DNA from: Synechococcus sp. HK05 | GTDB taxonomy: Bacteria > Cyanobacteriota > Cyanobacteriia > PCC-6307 > Cyanobiaceae | Direction: 5' to 3' | Assembly (NCBI RefSeq): GCF_019104765.1 | Contig: NZ_JAHRXJ010000001.1 | Span: 1-64,000 of the forward strand | DNA length: 64,000 nucleotides | In this document: in pieces, positions 54,265 to 64,000 of the stretch | Position numbering within the stretch: the stretch's first letter is position 1 | How the letters are laid out: each line of letters begins with the position of its first letter | The notes under the pieces: model-generated | The model's input: only the letters and a program-made list of their open reading frames with translations | The model's database searches: none | Told to the model about the DNA's origin: nothing | Program-made: the position numbers and the translations under genes

Positions 54265-54314
54265 GCTGGCCTCTCCCTGAACCGTCGCTTCCGCGACACC
54301 GAACGCACAACCCG

Positions 54315-55043
54315 ATGGGTTTCTTGCCACTCGCTCTTCCCTTTGCCGAACTGGAGGTGGGTCAGCACCTCTATTGGCAGCTGGGCAATCTCAAGATCCA
54401 CGGCCAGGTGTTTCTCAGCTCCTGGGTGGTGATCGGTGCTCTTCTGGCCTTTGTGCTGGTGGGCAGCCGCAAGATGGAGCGCGATCCGCGCGGCATGCAG
54501 AACCTGCTCGAGTTTCTGTGGGATTACATCCGTGATCTTGCCCGCGAGCAGATCGGCGAGAAGGCCTACCGCGATTGGTTGCCCTTCATCGGCACCCTCT
54601 TCCTGTTCATCTTCGTGTGCAACTGGGGCGGTGCCCTGGTGCCCTGGAAGTTGATCCATCTCCCCGAAGGTGAGCTCGGCGCCCCGACAGCCGACATCAA
54701 CACCACCGTGGCGTTGGCTCTGCTGGTGTCGTTGGCTTACTTCTATGCCGGCCTGAGCCGCAAGGGATTCCGGTACTTCGAGTACTACGTGGAGCCGACT
54801 CCGATCATGCTCCCGTTCAAGATCATCGAAGATTTCACCAAGCCTCTCTCCCTCTCGTTCCGTCTGTTCGGCAACATCCTGGCGGACGAATTGGTGGTGG
54901 CGGTGCTTGCTTTCCTGGTTCCTCTGCTGGTGCCCCTGCCGGCCATGTTCCTCGGTCTGTTCACCAGTGCCATTCAGGCTCTGATCTTCGCCACCCTCGC
55001 CGGTAACTACATCGGTGAAGCGGTGCACGAAGAGCACCACTAG
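54315..55043 (+). CDS. atpB: ATP synthase Fo subunit a
   Basis: A 242-residue proton-channel subunit. It has five or six helices, [25 protein letters not shown]-like NWGGALVPW, and the critical Arg in [20 protein letters not shown], which acts with the c-ring carboxylate in proton translocation. It ends in HEEHH. It lies 50 bp after atpI and is called atpI in some cyanobacterial nomenclature. Confidence 0.97.
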   Translation: MGFLPLALPFAELEVGQHLYWQLGNLKIHGQVFLSSWVVIGALLAFVLVGSRKMERDPRGMQNLLEFLWDYIRDLAREQIGEKAYRDWLPFIGTLFLFIFVCNWGGALVPWKLIHLPEGELGAPTADINTTVALALLVSLAYFYAGLSRKGFRYFEYYVEPTPIMLPFKIIEDFTKPLSLSFRLFGNILADELVVAVLAFLVPLLVPLPAMFLGLFTSAIQALIFATLAGNYIGEAVHEEHH

Positions 55044-55463
<420 letters not shown>

Positions 55464-55481
55464 TCGCGCCTGAGGTGAGCG

Positions 55482-55505
55482 GAGACCCGGTTTCGACCGG
55501 GTCTC
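55482..55505 (+). repeat. Intercistronic hairpin downstream of the c-subunit gene
   Basis: GAGACCCGG (55482-55490) pairs with CCGGGTCTC (55497-55505) around a 6-nt loop, 18 bp after the atpE stop; only a broken T run (TTCCCTTGTTT) follows. It could be a weak terminator/attenuator or a 3'-stabilising element. Confidence 0.7.
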
Positions 55506-55568
55506 TTCCCTTGTTTCACCTCACTGCATCCGTACGCGACCGCTTTCAACCGCCCGCACCCCCGCCTC

Positions 55569-56030
55569 ATGACCAGCTGGCTCCTGCTTGGTGCAACGGA
55601 GGGAGGTCTCTTCGACCTCGATGCCACCCTGCCGCTGATGGCGGTGCAGGTGGTTCTCCTCACCTTCATTCTCAATGCCCTGTTCTTCCGCCCCGTTGGC
55701 CGGGTTGTGGAGGAGCGTGAGGGTTACATCACCACCAGCCGTGCCGAGGCCAAGCAAAAGCTGGCCCAGGTGGAGCGCCTGGAGGCGGATCTGCGTGAAC
55801 AGCTGAAGGAGGCCCGCAAGGCCACCCAGCAGCTGATTCAGGAAGCGGAGCAGGATTCCGACAAGCTCTATCGCGAAGCCCTGGCCACCGCCACGGCTGA
55901 AGCCAACGCCTCCCGTGAGCAGGCGCGTCGTGAGATCGACGCCCAGCGGGAGTCGGCCCTTGGCCAGCTCAAGGGTGACGCCGACAAGCTCGGTGACCTG
56001 ATCGTCGACCGTCTGCTGGCCGCCAAATGA
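55569..56030 (+). CDS. ATP synthase Fo subunit b'
   Basis: A 153-residue subunit of the b/b' peripheral stalk specific to photosynthetic bacteria and plastids. It has one N-terminal membrane helix ([20 protein letters not shown]) and a long charged coiled coil rich in Ala, Glu, Lys and Arg. ATG at 55569; its stop overlaps by 4 bp the ATG of the next gene. Called atpG in cyanobacterial naming. Confidence 0.95.
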   Translation: MTSWLLLGATEGGLFDLDATLPLMAVQVVLLTFILNALFFRPVGRVVEEREGYITTSRAEAKQKLAQVERLEADLREQLKEARKATQQLIQEAEQDSDKLYREALATATAEANASREQARREIDAQRESALGQLKGDADKLGDLIVDRLLAAK

Positions 56031-56545
56031 CTTTCCCTAGCCTCTTCGCCAATCACGGTGGCTTTGGTCTGAACCTCAATGTGTTCGAGACCAACATCAT
56101 CAACCTGGCGATCGTTATCTTCGCCCTCTACAAGTTTCTGCCCAACTTCCTGGGCGGCATCCTGGAGCGGCGTCGGGCGATCATCCTGGCCGACCTGAAA
56201 GATGCTGAAGAGCGTCTGGCCAGTGCCACCACCCAGCTTGCGCAGGCCCAGAAAGACCTGGCCGAGGCTCAGCAGAAGGCTGAGCAGATTCGTGCCGACG
56301 GCAAAGCCCGTGCGGAGGCCATCCGTTTCGAGAGTGAGAAGCGCACCATCGATGAGATGGCCCGCCTCAAGCAGGGCGCTGCTGCCGACATGGACGCCGA
56401 AGCTGCTCGCGTGAGCACGCAGCTCCGCCGTGAAGCTGCTCGCCTGGCCATCGAGAAAGCTCTGGCCACGCTCCCCGGAAAGCTCAGCCCTGAGGCGCAG
56501 GCCCAGCTGGTCAGCCAGTCCATCAACACCCTGGGGAACGCCTGA
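56027..56545 (+). CDS. atpF: ATP synthase Fo subunit b
   Basis: A 172-residue peripheral stalk subunit with the N-terminal [20 protein letters not shown] segment, one membrane helix, [20 protein letters not shown], and a long helical coiled coil. It overlaps b' by 4 bp and atpH by one base, so these three are translationally coupled. Confidence 0.96.
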   Translation: MTFPSLFANHGGFGLNLNVFETNIINLAIVIFALYKFLPNFLGGILERRRAIILADLKDAEERLASATTQLAQAQKDLAEAQQKAEQIRADGKARAEAIRFESEKRTIDEMARLKQGAAADMDAEAARVSTQLRREAARLAIEKALATLPGKLSPEAQAQLVSQSINTLGNA

Positions 56546-57093
56546 TGCCGCTGCTCAACTCGATCACCACCCCTTACGCCGAGGCCTTCCTGCAGGTGGC
56601 TGAGAGCCGCAAGGAAGTTGACCAAGTGGTGGATCAGGCCAAGGCCGTTCTCGCCCTGTGGCACGAATCCCCCGAACTGCGCCAGGCCATGGCCTCGCCC
56701 GTTCTCGAAGTGGAAGCCAAGAAGGCTGCCATCGAAAAGCTGTTCACCGATCAGCTCACGCCTTCCTTCCTCAATTTGCTGAAGCTGCTGGCCGATCGCC
56801 AGCGCATCGGCGTGCTCGATGCGGTGCTCGATCGCATGCTCGAGCTCTACCGCGAGCAGCGCAACATCGCTCTCGCCAACGTGACCTCCGCCACTGCTCT
56901 CAGCGACGAGCAGCAGGCTGAGCTCAGCAAGAAGGTTCAGGCCGTGGCCGGTACCGACAAGCTGGAGATCCAACTCTCCGTGGACCCTGATCTGATCGGC
57001 GGTTTTGTCGTGAAGGTTGGCTCCAAGGTGATTGATGCCAGCCTCGCGGGTCAGGTGCGTCGCCTCGGACTAGCGCTGGCCAAGGTGAGCTAG
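56545..57093 (+). CDS. atpH: ATP synthase F1 subunit delta
   Basis: A 182-residue subunit joining the peripheral stalk to the alpha3beta3 head. It has TTPYAEAFLQVAESR near the N-terminus and LSVDPDLIGGFVVKVGSKVI at the C-terminus, typical of OSCP/delta. ATG overlapping the atpF stop by one base. Called atpD in cyanobacterial naming. Confidence 0.95.
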   Translation: MPLLNSITTPYAEAFLQVAESRKEVDQVVDQAKAVLALWHESPELRQAMASPVLEVEAKKAAIEKLFTDQLTPSFLNLLKLLADRQRIGVLDAVLDRMLELYREQRNIALANVTSATALSDEQQAELSKKVQAVAGTDKLEIQLSVDPDLIGGFVVKVGSKVIDASLAGQVRRLGLALAKVS

Positions 57094-57106
57094 CCCCGCA
57101 CCCTAA

Positions 57107-58663
<1,557 letters not shown>

Positions 58664-58693
58664 TCCTGACGGTTAACCCGGAGAACCCCTTCC

Positions 58694-59647
58694 ATGGCGA
58701 ACCTCAAGGAGATCCGCGACAGGATCAGTTCGGTTAAGAACACCCGCAAGATCACCGAGGCCATGCGCCTGGTGGCCGCCGCCAAAGTGCGTCGTGCCCA
58801 GGAGCAAGTGCTGCGCAGCCGGCCGTTCGCCGACCGGCTGGCTCGGATTCTGGAAAACCTCCAGACCCGCATGCAGTTCGAATCGGTGGATGCTCCCCTG
58901 CTGGAGAGCCGCGAGGTGAACACCATCACCTTGCTCGCGGTCACTGGTGATCGCGGTCTGTGCGGTGGCTACAACGCCAACATCATCAAACGCACGGAAC
59001 AGCGTCACGCTGAGCTCACCGCTCAGGGCTACACCGTGGATCTGGTGCTGATCGGCCGCAAAGTCGCCACCTACTTCCAGAATCGCGCCAGCCAGTACAC
59101 CATTCGTGCCACCTTCATGGGGCTCGAGCAGGTGCCCAACGCTGCTGAAGCCGGCCAGATTGCCGAGGAAGTCCTCGCTGAGTTTCTGTCTGGCAGCACC
59201 GATCGCGTGGAGATCATCTTCACCAAGTTCATCAACTTGGTGAGCTCCAAGCCGGTCTCGCAGACTCTGCTGCCCCTGGATCCCCAGGGCATCGCCAGCC
59301 CGGATGATGAGATCTTCCGTCTCACCACCCGTGATGGTCAGCTCGGTGTGGAGACCGGCAAGGTGGCCAACGATCAGCCAGCGCTTCCGTCTGATCTGGT
59401 GTTTGAGCAGACTCCGGAGCAGCTGCTGAATGCTCTGCTGCCGCTGTATCTCCAGAATCAGCTGCTGCGTTCCCTCCAGGAAGCTGCCGCTTCTGAGCTG
59501 GCCAGCCGGATGACGGCCATGAACAACGCCAGCGACAACGCCAAGGCGCTCGCCAAGACCCTCACCCTCGACTACAACAAGGCCCGCCAGGCCGCCATTA
59601 CCCAGGAGATCCTGGAAGTGGTGGGTGGTGCGGCTGCCATGGCCTGA
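58694..59647 (+). CDS. atpG: ATP synthase F1 subunit gamma
   Basis: A 317-residue rotor shaft. Both terminal helices are clear: [20 protein letters not shown] and the final [20 protein letters not shown]. The middle has [10 protein letters not shown]. The cyanobacterial insertion (about residues 195-235) is present but lacks the regulatory cysteine pair of plant chloroplast gamma, so light-dependent thiol control is not expected. Start ATG 58694. Beta and epsilon are encoded elsewhere. A strong terminator ends the operon. Called atpC in cyanobacterial naming. Confidence 0.97.
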   Translation: MANLKEIRDRISSVKNTRKITEAMRLVAAAKVRRAQEQVLRSRPFADRLARILENLQTRMQFESVDAPLLESREVNTITLLAVTGDRGLCGGYNANIIKRTEQRHAELTAQGYTVDLVLIGRKVATYFQNRASQYTIRATFMGLEQVPNAAEAGQIAEEVLAEFLSGSTDRVEIIFTKFINLVSSKPVSQTLLPLDPQGIASPDDEIFRLTTRDGQLGVETGKVANDQPALPSDLVFEQTPEQLLNALLPLYLQNQLLRSLQEAAASELASRMTAMNNASDNAKALAKTLTLDYNKARQAAITQEILEVVGGAAAMA

Positions 59648-59655
59648 GCGCTCGC

Positions 59656-59731
59656 AGCCAGCAAAAAGCCTCGTCGGTCGGTCGCTGCCGCTTCGCGGAT
59701 GCGACCTTCCCGGCGAGGTTTTTTGCTGGCT
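59656..59731 (+). terminator. Large composite hairpin terminator after the atp operon
   Basis: AGCCAGCAAAAAGCCTCG (59656-59673) pairs with CGAGGTTTTTTGCTGGCT (59714-59731), 18 positions with a single G-U wobble, enclosing a 40-nt segment with its own pairing GGTCGC/GCGACC. The T run lies within the 3' arm and the stem is symmetric, so it could act in both directions. Confidence 0.85.
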
Positions 59732-59781
59732 GGGCGTGGGGGTGTGTTGGCGGGGAGGATGAACAGGAGCGGCTGGTGCGC

Positions 59782-60504
59782 ATGGAATTGCAGGGGTTGT
59801 TTCCGTTGGCGTTGGCGCGGGTTCAGCTGCGGCTGGATCCGTGGGATCTGGCGCTCTTGATGCAGGAGGTGTTGGCGTTGCGGGGAGACGCGGAAGGCAA
59901 CCCTGAGCCTGGATGTGCGTGGACGGGGGATATCAATGGGATCTGGCAGCTGCATCGGCTTGAGGCGTTTGCGGCGATTACGGCTGAGGTGGAGCGGCAG
60001 GCCTGGAGCTATCTCGAGCAGCTCGGTTTTCGTGCCGGCAGCGTGGCGTTGCATGTGCAGCGGGCCTGGCCGGTGGTGAGTGAGGCGGGGCAGGTGGTGG
60101 GGCGTCATCACCACCCCAACGCTCATCTGAGTGCGGTGCTGTATCTCAACGGCGATGGCAGTGGCCGCTGTGGTTGCCTGCGGCTCTTTCCGCCGCGGCA
60201 GCCGAATGAATTGGTGCCGGGTTTGGCGGTGGGTCATGGCGGGCCGATCGATGGCGCCTCGGCCGGCGGCCGCCAGTGGAACGCCCCATGGCTGGATGTG
60301 GCACCGCAGGCAGGTCTGCTGGTGCTGTTCCCAGCTAGCACCGACCACGCTGTGACGCCCAATGAGGACGAAGGCGACCTGCGCCTGTCACTCGCCTTCG
60401 ATTTGGCGCTGACTGCGCCGCTGGCCGCGCCCGGGGATCCAGCGCCACCGGAGTATCTCGCTCCCCATCCGGGCCAGTGGAGTGAGGTGGGCGCGCCCGC
60501 CTAG
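59782..60504 (+). CDS. Putative 2OG-Fe(II) oxygenase
   Basis: A 240-residue double-stranded beta-helix protein. The iron ligands are recognisable in HHHPNAHLSAVLYLNGDGSG (first His/Asn pair) and PASTDHAVTPN (second His), with RLSLAFDL carrying the Arg that binds 2-oxoglutarate. It resembles the TIGR02466-type family found in cyanobacteria, proteobacteria and phages. The substrate is unknown. ATG at 59782, with a GTG two codons upstream. The first third uses many TTG, GCG and GGG codons, unlike the neighbouring atp genes. Confidence 0.8.
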   Translation: MELQGLFPLALARVQLRLDPWDLALLMQEVLALRGDAEGNPEPGCAWTGDINGIWQLHRLEAFAAITAEVERQAWSYLEQLGFRAGSVALHVQRAWPVVSEAGQVVGRHHHPNAHLSAVLYLNGDGSGRCGCLRLFPPRQPNELVPGLAVGHGGPIDGASAGGRQWNAPWLDVAPQAGLLVLFPASTDHAVTPNEDEGDLRLSLAFDLALTAPLAAPGDPAPPEYLAPHPGQWSEVGAPA

Positions 60505-60560
60505 CGGTTCCGCGATCCGAGACAATGAACGGCCACGAGCCCCAGCTGCCGCTGCGCCCC

Positions 60561-60884
60561 ATGAGCGACACCTACACCGTTGAGTGCGAGATCAACGGCA
60601 CCAGCCACAGCTTCAGCTGCAGTGCTGAGCAAACCGTGTTGGCAGCAGCCGAGGCGGCCGGTGTTGATCTGCCCAGCTCCTGCTGCTCCGGCGTGTGCAC
60701 CACCTGCGCCGCCCGCATCCATGAGGGCAGCGTGCACCAGCCCGATGCCATGGGCGTGAAGGCTGAGCTGCAGGAGCAGGGCTATGCGCTGCTGTGCGTG
60801 GCCTTCCCCCGCAGCAACCTCAAGCTCACCGCCGGCCAGGAAGACGCGCTTTATGAAGCCCAGTTCGGTCAGTACCAGAAGTGA
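60561..60884 (+). CDS. 2Fe-2S plant-type ferredoxin
   Basis: A 107-residue ferredoxin with the ligand pattern SCCSGVCTTCAARI (C-x4-C-x2-C from the first Cys of the pair) and the fourth Cys in GYALLCVAFPRSN. The extra adjacent cysteine in SCC is unusual. I chose the ATG at 60561 (MSDTYTVECEINGTSHSF); an upstream ATG at 60525 is possible. It differs from the photosynthetic PetF consensus (C-R-x-G-x-C), so it is likely a specialised electron carrier. Its stop overlaps the next GTG by 4 bp. Confidence 0.9.
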   Translation: MSDTYTVECEINGTSHSFSCSAEQTVLAAAEAAGVDLPSSCCSGVCTTCAARIHEGSVHQPDAMGVKAELQEQGYALLCVAFPRSNLKLTAGQEDALYEAQFGQYQK

Positions 60885-61090
60885 GCAGCGGCCAGCTGCG
60901 GCCCTTGCTGTTGGAGTTGGAGCGCCAGAGCGGCTCCCTGCGCGCCCAGATTGAGGCGGCCGTGGCCGTTCACGGCACCCCTTTGCGCTGGGCGATCACA
61001 GCCGTGCGGCAGCGCCCGGATCAGCCGCCGTTGCTGCAGATCGAGGCCGTGGTGCTCAGCACTGGGGATCATCAACAGGACGGGGGCTGA
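60881..61090 (+). CDS. 69-residue protein, unknown
   Basis: A short protein with a GTG start overlapping the ferredoxin stop by 4 bp and a stop overlapping the ATG of the DUF3326 gene by one base. The sequence SSGQLRPLLLELERQSGSLR with LRWAITAVRQRPDQPPLLQI suggests a small helix-then-beta fold. No motif or membrane segment is seen. The tight coupling to a ferredoxin implies a related role, but I do not recognise the family. Confidence 0.65.
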   Translation: MSSGQLRPLLLELERQSGSLRAQIEAAVAVHGTPLRWAITAVRQRPDQPPLLQIEAVVLSTGDHQQDGG

Positions 61091-62139
61091 TGAGTCCAGC
61101 GCCAGCACTCCCCACCCTGTTGGTGATCCCCACCGGCATCGGCTGCGCTGTGGGTGGTTATGCCGGTGATGCGCTCCCGGCGGCTCGCTTGCTGGCGGCG
61201 GCCAGCGGCTGTTTGATCACCCACCCCAATGTGATGAATGGCGCAGCGCTCTATTGGAGTGATCCGCGCATCCACTACGTGGAGGGCTCCAGCCTTGATC
61301 GCTTTGCGGCGGGTGAGTTGGCGTTGCAGCCGGTGCGGCAGCAACGGGTGGGGCTGCTCCTGGATGCGGGCATCGAGCCGGAGCTACGCCACAGGCATCT
61401 GCAGGTGGCCGATGGCTGCCGCGCCACCCTCGGTCTGGATGTGGGGCCGGTAGTGACCACCGATCGCCCGCTGGACGTGAGCCTCAGCCTGGGTGCCAGT
61501 GGGGTGAGCTGGGGGCAGCTCGGTCAACCAGAGGCGCTGTTGCGAGCTGGCCGGCAGCTCAAGGCCGCTGGTGCCACGGCGATCGCTGTGGTGGCGCGCT
61601 TCCCCGATGACCCTGATAGCGAGGCTCTGGCTGCGTACCGGCAGGGCAGCGGCGTGGATGCCCTTGCCGGTGCGGAAGCGGTAATCAGTCATTTGCTGAG
61701 TCGCGAGTTGGGTCTGCCCTGTGCCCATGCCCCAGCGCTCAGTCCGCTACCCCTGGATCCCGATCTCGATCCCCGAGCGGCCGGTGAGGAGTTGGGCTTC
61801 ACCTTCCTGCCCTGCGTGCTGGTGGGCCTGAGCCGGGCGCCGGATCTGGTGCCGGCGGCAACAGGGTCAGCGGCGCTCGGGATCGAGGCGGTGGGTGCCG
61901 TGATCGCTCCGGCTGGCGCCCTGGGGGGGGCGGCCGTGTTGGCCTGCGCCGAACGTGGCATTCCGGTGATCGCGGTCGCGAACCCCTGCCTGTTGGAGGT
62001 GTCTGCTGAAGCGCTGGGGTTGGAGGTGATCCCGGCCGCCGGTTACAGCGAGGCCGCGGGTCTGGTGCTGGCCCTGCGCGAGGGCATTGCTCCGTCGGCC
62101 CTGCGCCGGCCGTTGCCTGGTTTGCGGGATCGGTCCTGA
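61090..62139 (+). CDS. DUF3326 protein
   Basis: A 349-residue soluble protein starting LLVIPTGIGCAVGGYAGDAL, with ITHPNVMNGAALYWSDPRIH and VEGSSLDRFA, and later VAVARF-like VVARFPDD and PVIAVANPCLLEVSAEALGL. I recognise the DUF3326 family known from cyanobacteria and plants; no biochemical role is known to me. The Gly-rich N-terminal and C-terminal Rossmann-like stretches suggest nucleotide or cofactor binding. It overlaps the upstream gene by one base and the YchJ gene by one base. Confidence 0.85.
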   Translation: MSPAPALPTLLVIPTGIGCAVGGYAGDALPAARLLAAASGCLITHPNVMNGAALYWSDPRIHYVEGSSLDRFAAGELALQPVRQQRVGLLLDAGIEPELRHRHLQVADGCRATLGLDVGPVVTTDRPLDVSLSLGASGVSWGQLGQPEALLRAGRQLKAAGATAIAVVARFPDDPDSEALAAYRQGSGVDALAGAEAVISHLLSRELGLPCAHAPALSPLPLDPDLDPRAAGEELGFTFLPCVLVGLSRAPDLVPAATGSAALGIEAVGAVIAPAGALGGAAVLACAERGIPVIAVANPCLLEVSAEALGLEVIPAAGYSEAAGLVLALREGIAPSALRRPLPGLRDRS

Positions 62140-62582
62140 TGGCTGGTTTCGGTGCTCAAGCGGGGCTGCCCCCCGAGCAGCCGTGCCCCTGCGGCGGCGC
62201 CACCTATGGCTGCTGCTGCCGCCCGCTGCATCGCCAGGAGCAGGCCGCCGCCACAGCCGAACAGCTGATGCGTTCGCGTTACAGCGCCTTTGCCTTGGCC
62301 GAGATCGATCACCTGCTGCGCACGCAACCTTCGCTGCAACCGATCCGCGAGCGCCGCCGCTCCCTGGAGGCCAGCTGCCGTCAGCTGCGCTGGCGCCGCC
62401 TGGAGATCCTTGCTACTGAAGCCGGTGGGCCGGATGATCTGCACGGCACCGTGACCTTCGCAGCCCACTACAGCGCCGGCGGTCAGCCCGGTGTGTTGCG
62501 GGAATGCTCCCGCTTTGGCCGTGAGGGCGGCCGGCCCGATGGGGCCTGGCTTTACCTGGAGGCGCTGGAGCTCAGCGATTGA
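62139..62582 (+). CDS. ychJ: YchJ-like UPF0225 protein with SEC-C motif
   Basis: A 147-residue protein. The N-terminus has the SEC-C-type zinc motif PCPCGGATYGCCCRPLH, followed by QLMRSRYSAFALAEIDHLLR, the YchJ/UPF0225 signature. The family is widespread but its function is unclear; SEC-C motifs bind zinc and often mediate protein contacts. ATG overlapping the DUF3326 stop. Its last 11 bp overlap the convergent small gene. Confidence 0.88.
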   Translation: MAGFGAQAGLPPEQPCPCGGATYGCCCRPLHRQEQAAATAEQLMRSRYSAFALAEIDHLLRTQPSLQPIRERRRSLEASCRQLRWRRLEILATEAGGPDDLHGTVTFAAHYSAGGQPGVLRECSRFGREGGRPDGAWLYLEALELSD

Positions 62583-62874
62583 GGCCCGTGCAGATGCGAT
62601 CGAGCACCGAGGCGCAGCGGGTGCTGGATCGGGCCATGCATTCACCGCTGAGGGTTTCCAGCCAGAGCTCCCCGGTGCTGGCGATGTCGCTCCAGTCGGC
62701 CCAGACACGCACGTAATCGTTCACGCGGCGGCCGGAGCAGGGTCGCTCGAAGGCCATCAGGGTGCGGTGGTCGGGTTGCTCCACCTCCAGCCCCAGCTGT
62801 TCGAGCAGCGGGCGCAGGAGCTCACCGGGTGAGTGGGAGCTGTGGAAGGGAACGAGGGCGCGGCAATAGGCCAT
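62572..62874 (-). CDS. 100-residue protein, unknown
   Basis: A soluble protein starting MAYCRALVPFHSSHSPGELL with RPLLEQLGLEVEQPDHRT and later NDYVRVWADWSDIASTGELW then LETLSGECMARSS. It has no membrane segment or catalytic motif I can identify. ATG at 62872-62874. It is convergent with ychJ (11-bp overlap) and lies downstream of alanine dehydrogenase on the same strand (84 bp). It looks like a conserved small cyanobacterial gene, but I cannot name it. Confidence 0.6.
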   Translation of the reverse strand: MAYCRALVPFHSSHSPGELLRPLLEQLGLEVEQPDHRTLMAFERPCSGRRVNDYVRVWADWSDIASTGELWLETLSGECMARSSTRCASVLDRICTGLNR

Positions 62875-62958
62875 GGCGTGGGATGGGCCGTGCCTTCAAC
62901 CTATGGATGGCGGTCGGAGGGGATCCCCGCCTGCTCACAATCTCTTCCACTCTGGATG

Positions 62959-64000
62959 TCAGCTCAGGCAGGCCATCGGATGGCGCGTGGGCAGGCCAAG
63001 CGCTTTGGCCACACCCGGATGACACACCGACCCCGCCACGGTGTTGAGCCCCGAAACCAGCTCCGGCCGCTCGGTGACGGCCTCCACCAACCCCCGCCCG
63101 GCCACCGCCGCGATGTAAGGAAGGGTGACACTCACCAGGGCCTCGGTGGAGGTGAAGGGAACGGCCCCGGGCATGTTCCCTACCGCGTAGTGCTGCACCC
63201 CGTGGATGCGCACCACTGGATCGGTGTGGGTGGTTTCGCGGCTGGTGGCGATGCAGCCGCCTTGATCGATCGCCACATCCACGATCACCGAGCCCGCTTG
63301 CATCTGTGCCACCAGGGCTTCATCCACCAGGGTTGGGGCGCGATCGCCGGGCAGCAGCACCGCGCCGATCAACAGATCGGCTGAGGGCACCAGCCGCTCC
63401 AGCAGCCCGCGGCTGCTCACCAGGCTCACCAGTCGGCCCTGGCGCTGTCCCTCCAGCCGGCGCAGCCGCTCCGGGGAGAGATCGAGCAGGAACACTTCCG
63501 CATCCATAGCGGCGGCCAGGCGCGCGGCATTCCAGCCCACGCTGCCGGCGCCAAGCACCACCACCCGCGCCGGACGCACCCCGGTGCAGCCCCCCATCAG
63601 CACCCCGCGCCCGCCGTGGGGTTGCTCCAGCAGATGGGCCCCCACCTGGGCGGCCAGGCGGCCGGCGATCTCACTCATCGGCGCCAGCAGCGGCAGGCTG
63701 CCATCGGCCAGTTGAACCGTTTCATAGGCGATGGCGGTGGTGCCGGCCTGCAGCAGGGCTCTGCCTACGGCGGGATAGGCCGCCAGGTGCAGGTAGGTGA
63801 ACAGCACCAGATCCGGCCGCAGAAAGCCGAACTCCTCTGGCTGCGGCTCCTTCACCTTCACCACCAGATGGGCGGCCCAGGCTTCCGCCTGATCCACCAC
63901 AGCCGCTCCGGCAGCTTCGAAGACCGCATCGCTGATGCCGGCGCCTTCCCCAGCGCCTTGCTCGATCCGCACCTGCAGGCCATGACTCACCAGCTCCCGC
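62959..64000 (-). CDS. ald: Alanine dehydrogenase (partial, 5' end outside the window)
   Basis: NAD-dependent interconversion of alanine and pyruvate plus ammonia. The visible ~347 residues include VKVKEPQPEEFGFLRPDLVL, VVVLGAGSVGWNAARLAAAM (NAD-binding fold), GAVLLPGDRAPTLV and the C-terminal NTVAGSVCHPGVAKALGL. The frame stays open to the window edge: codons before the in-frame GTG at 63990 read R-E-L-V-S, matching the GVRELVAAGH part of the N-terminus. The true start therefore lies beyond position 64000 and the protein should be about 370 residues. Confidence 0.95.
   Translation of the reverse strand, partial: RELVSHGLQVRIEQGAGEGAGISDAVFEAAGAAVVDQAEAWAAHLVVKVKEPQPEEFGFLRPDLVLFTYLHLAAYPAVGRALLQAGTTAIAYETVQLADGSLPLLAPMSEIAGRLAAQVGAHLLEQPHGGRGVLMGGCTGVRPARVVVLGAGSVGWNAARLAAAMDAEVFLLDLSPERLRRLEGQRQGRLVSLVSSRGLLERLVPSADLLIGAVLLPGDRAPTLVDEALVAQMQAGSVIVDVAIDQGGCIATSRETTHTDPVVRIHGVQHYAVGNMPGAVPFTSTEALVSVTLPYIAAVAGRGLVEAVTERPELVSGLNTVAGSVCHPGVAKALGLPTRHPMACLS

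Overview
The window is a GC-rich chromosome segment from a picocyanobacterium, most like freshwater or brackish Cyanobium/Synechococcus. The evidence is the PSII D1 C-terminus, the split rpoC1/rpoC2, the allophycocyanin core genes apcE/apcA/apcB/apcC, a high-light-inducible protein, a cyanobacterial ATP synthase operon with both b and b' subunits, and many small picocyanobacterial genes. It is nearly all vertically inherited core genome. I see no CRISPR array, prophage, complete insertion sequence or rRNA operon. The genus assignment is inference.

Layout. 1-2051: end of psbA with its terminator, a yeast-type cytosine deaminase, an Old Yellow Enzyme and tRNA-Thr(CGT). 2101-9323 (mostly minus): a DUF3493-like gene colliding with a low-complexity-tail membrane protein, then rimP-nusA-ylxR-infB behind a strongly structured leader, preceded by a small unknown gene. 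9357-14684: a metallophosphoesterase, an HtrA-type protease, rpiA, hisD, rpsT and tatD. 14685-25716: the RNA polymerase operon rpoB-rpoC1-rpoC2, then a 50-residue Hli gene and rlmN. 25713-32354: an AmpG-like transporter, a small membrane protein, a HEAT-repeat protein, a tight DUF2997-DUF1257-ferredoxin-aldo/keto reductase operon, rsmG, a membrane J-domain protein, DUF3143 and small unknowns. 32368-35669 (minus): biotin genes bioF-bioK-bioC-bioD. 35735-43732: a Ski2-like helicase, a flavin monooxygenase (the best accessory-gene candidate), rlmH, purB, tlyA and glnB. 43920-47585: queF, then ftsW-ccdA-ccs1 on minus. 47693-52390 (minus): apcE and apcABC. 52544-59647: a methyltransferase and the operon atpI-B-E-F'-F-H-A-G. 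59782-64000: a 2OG-Fe(II) oxygenase, a 2Fe-2S ferredoxin-unknown-DUF3326-YchJ operon, a small unknown, and alanine dehydrogenase running off the end.

Functionally the window joins information processing (transcription, initiation, ribosome maturation) to the photosynthetic energy chain (phycobilisome core, ATP synthase, System II cytochrome c maturation). Genes are tightly packed, with many 1-4 bp stop/start overlaps that imply translational coupling.

The clearest unexplained signals are RNA-level: four perfect hairpins within 111 nt just upstream of rimP, a glnB terminator that appears to lie inside the end of tlyA, and perfect hairpins on both sides of the c-subunit gene. The clearest protein-level lead is a ferredoxin/aldo-keto reductase pair translationally coupled to DUF2997 and DUF1257. 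I found no convincing wholly new multi-gene system.
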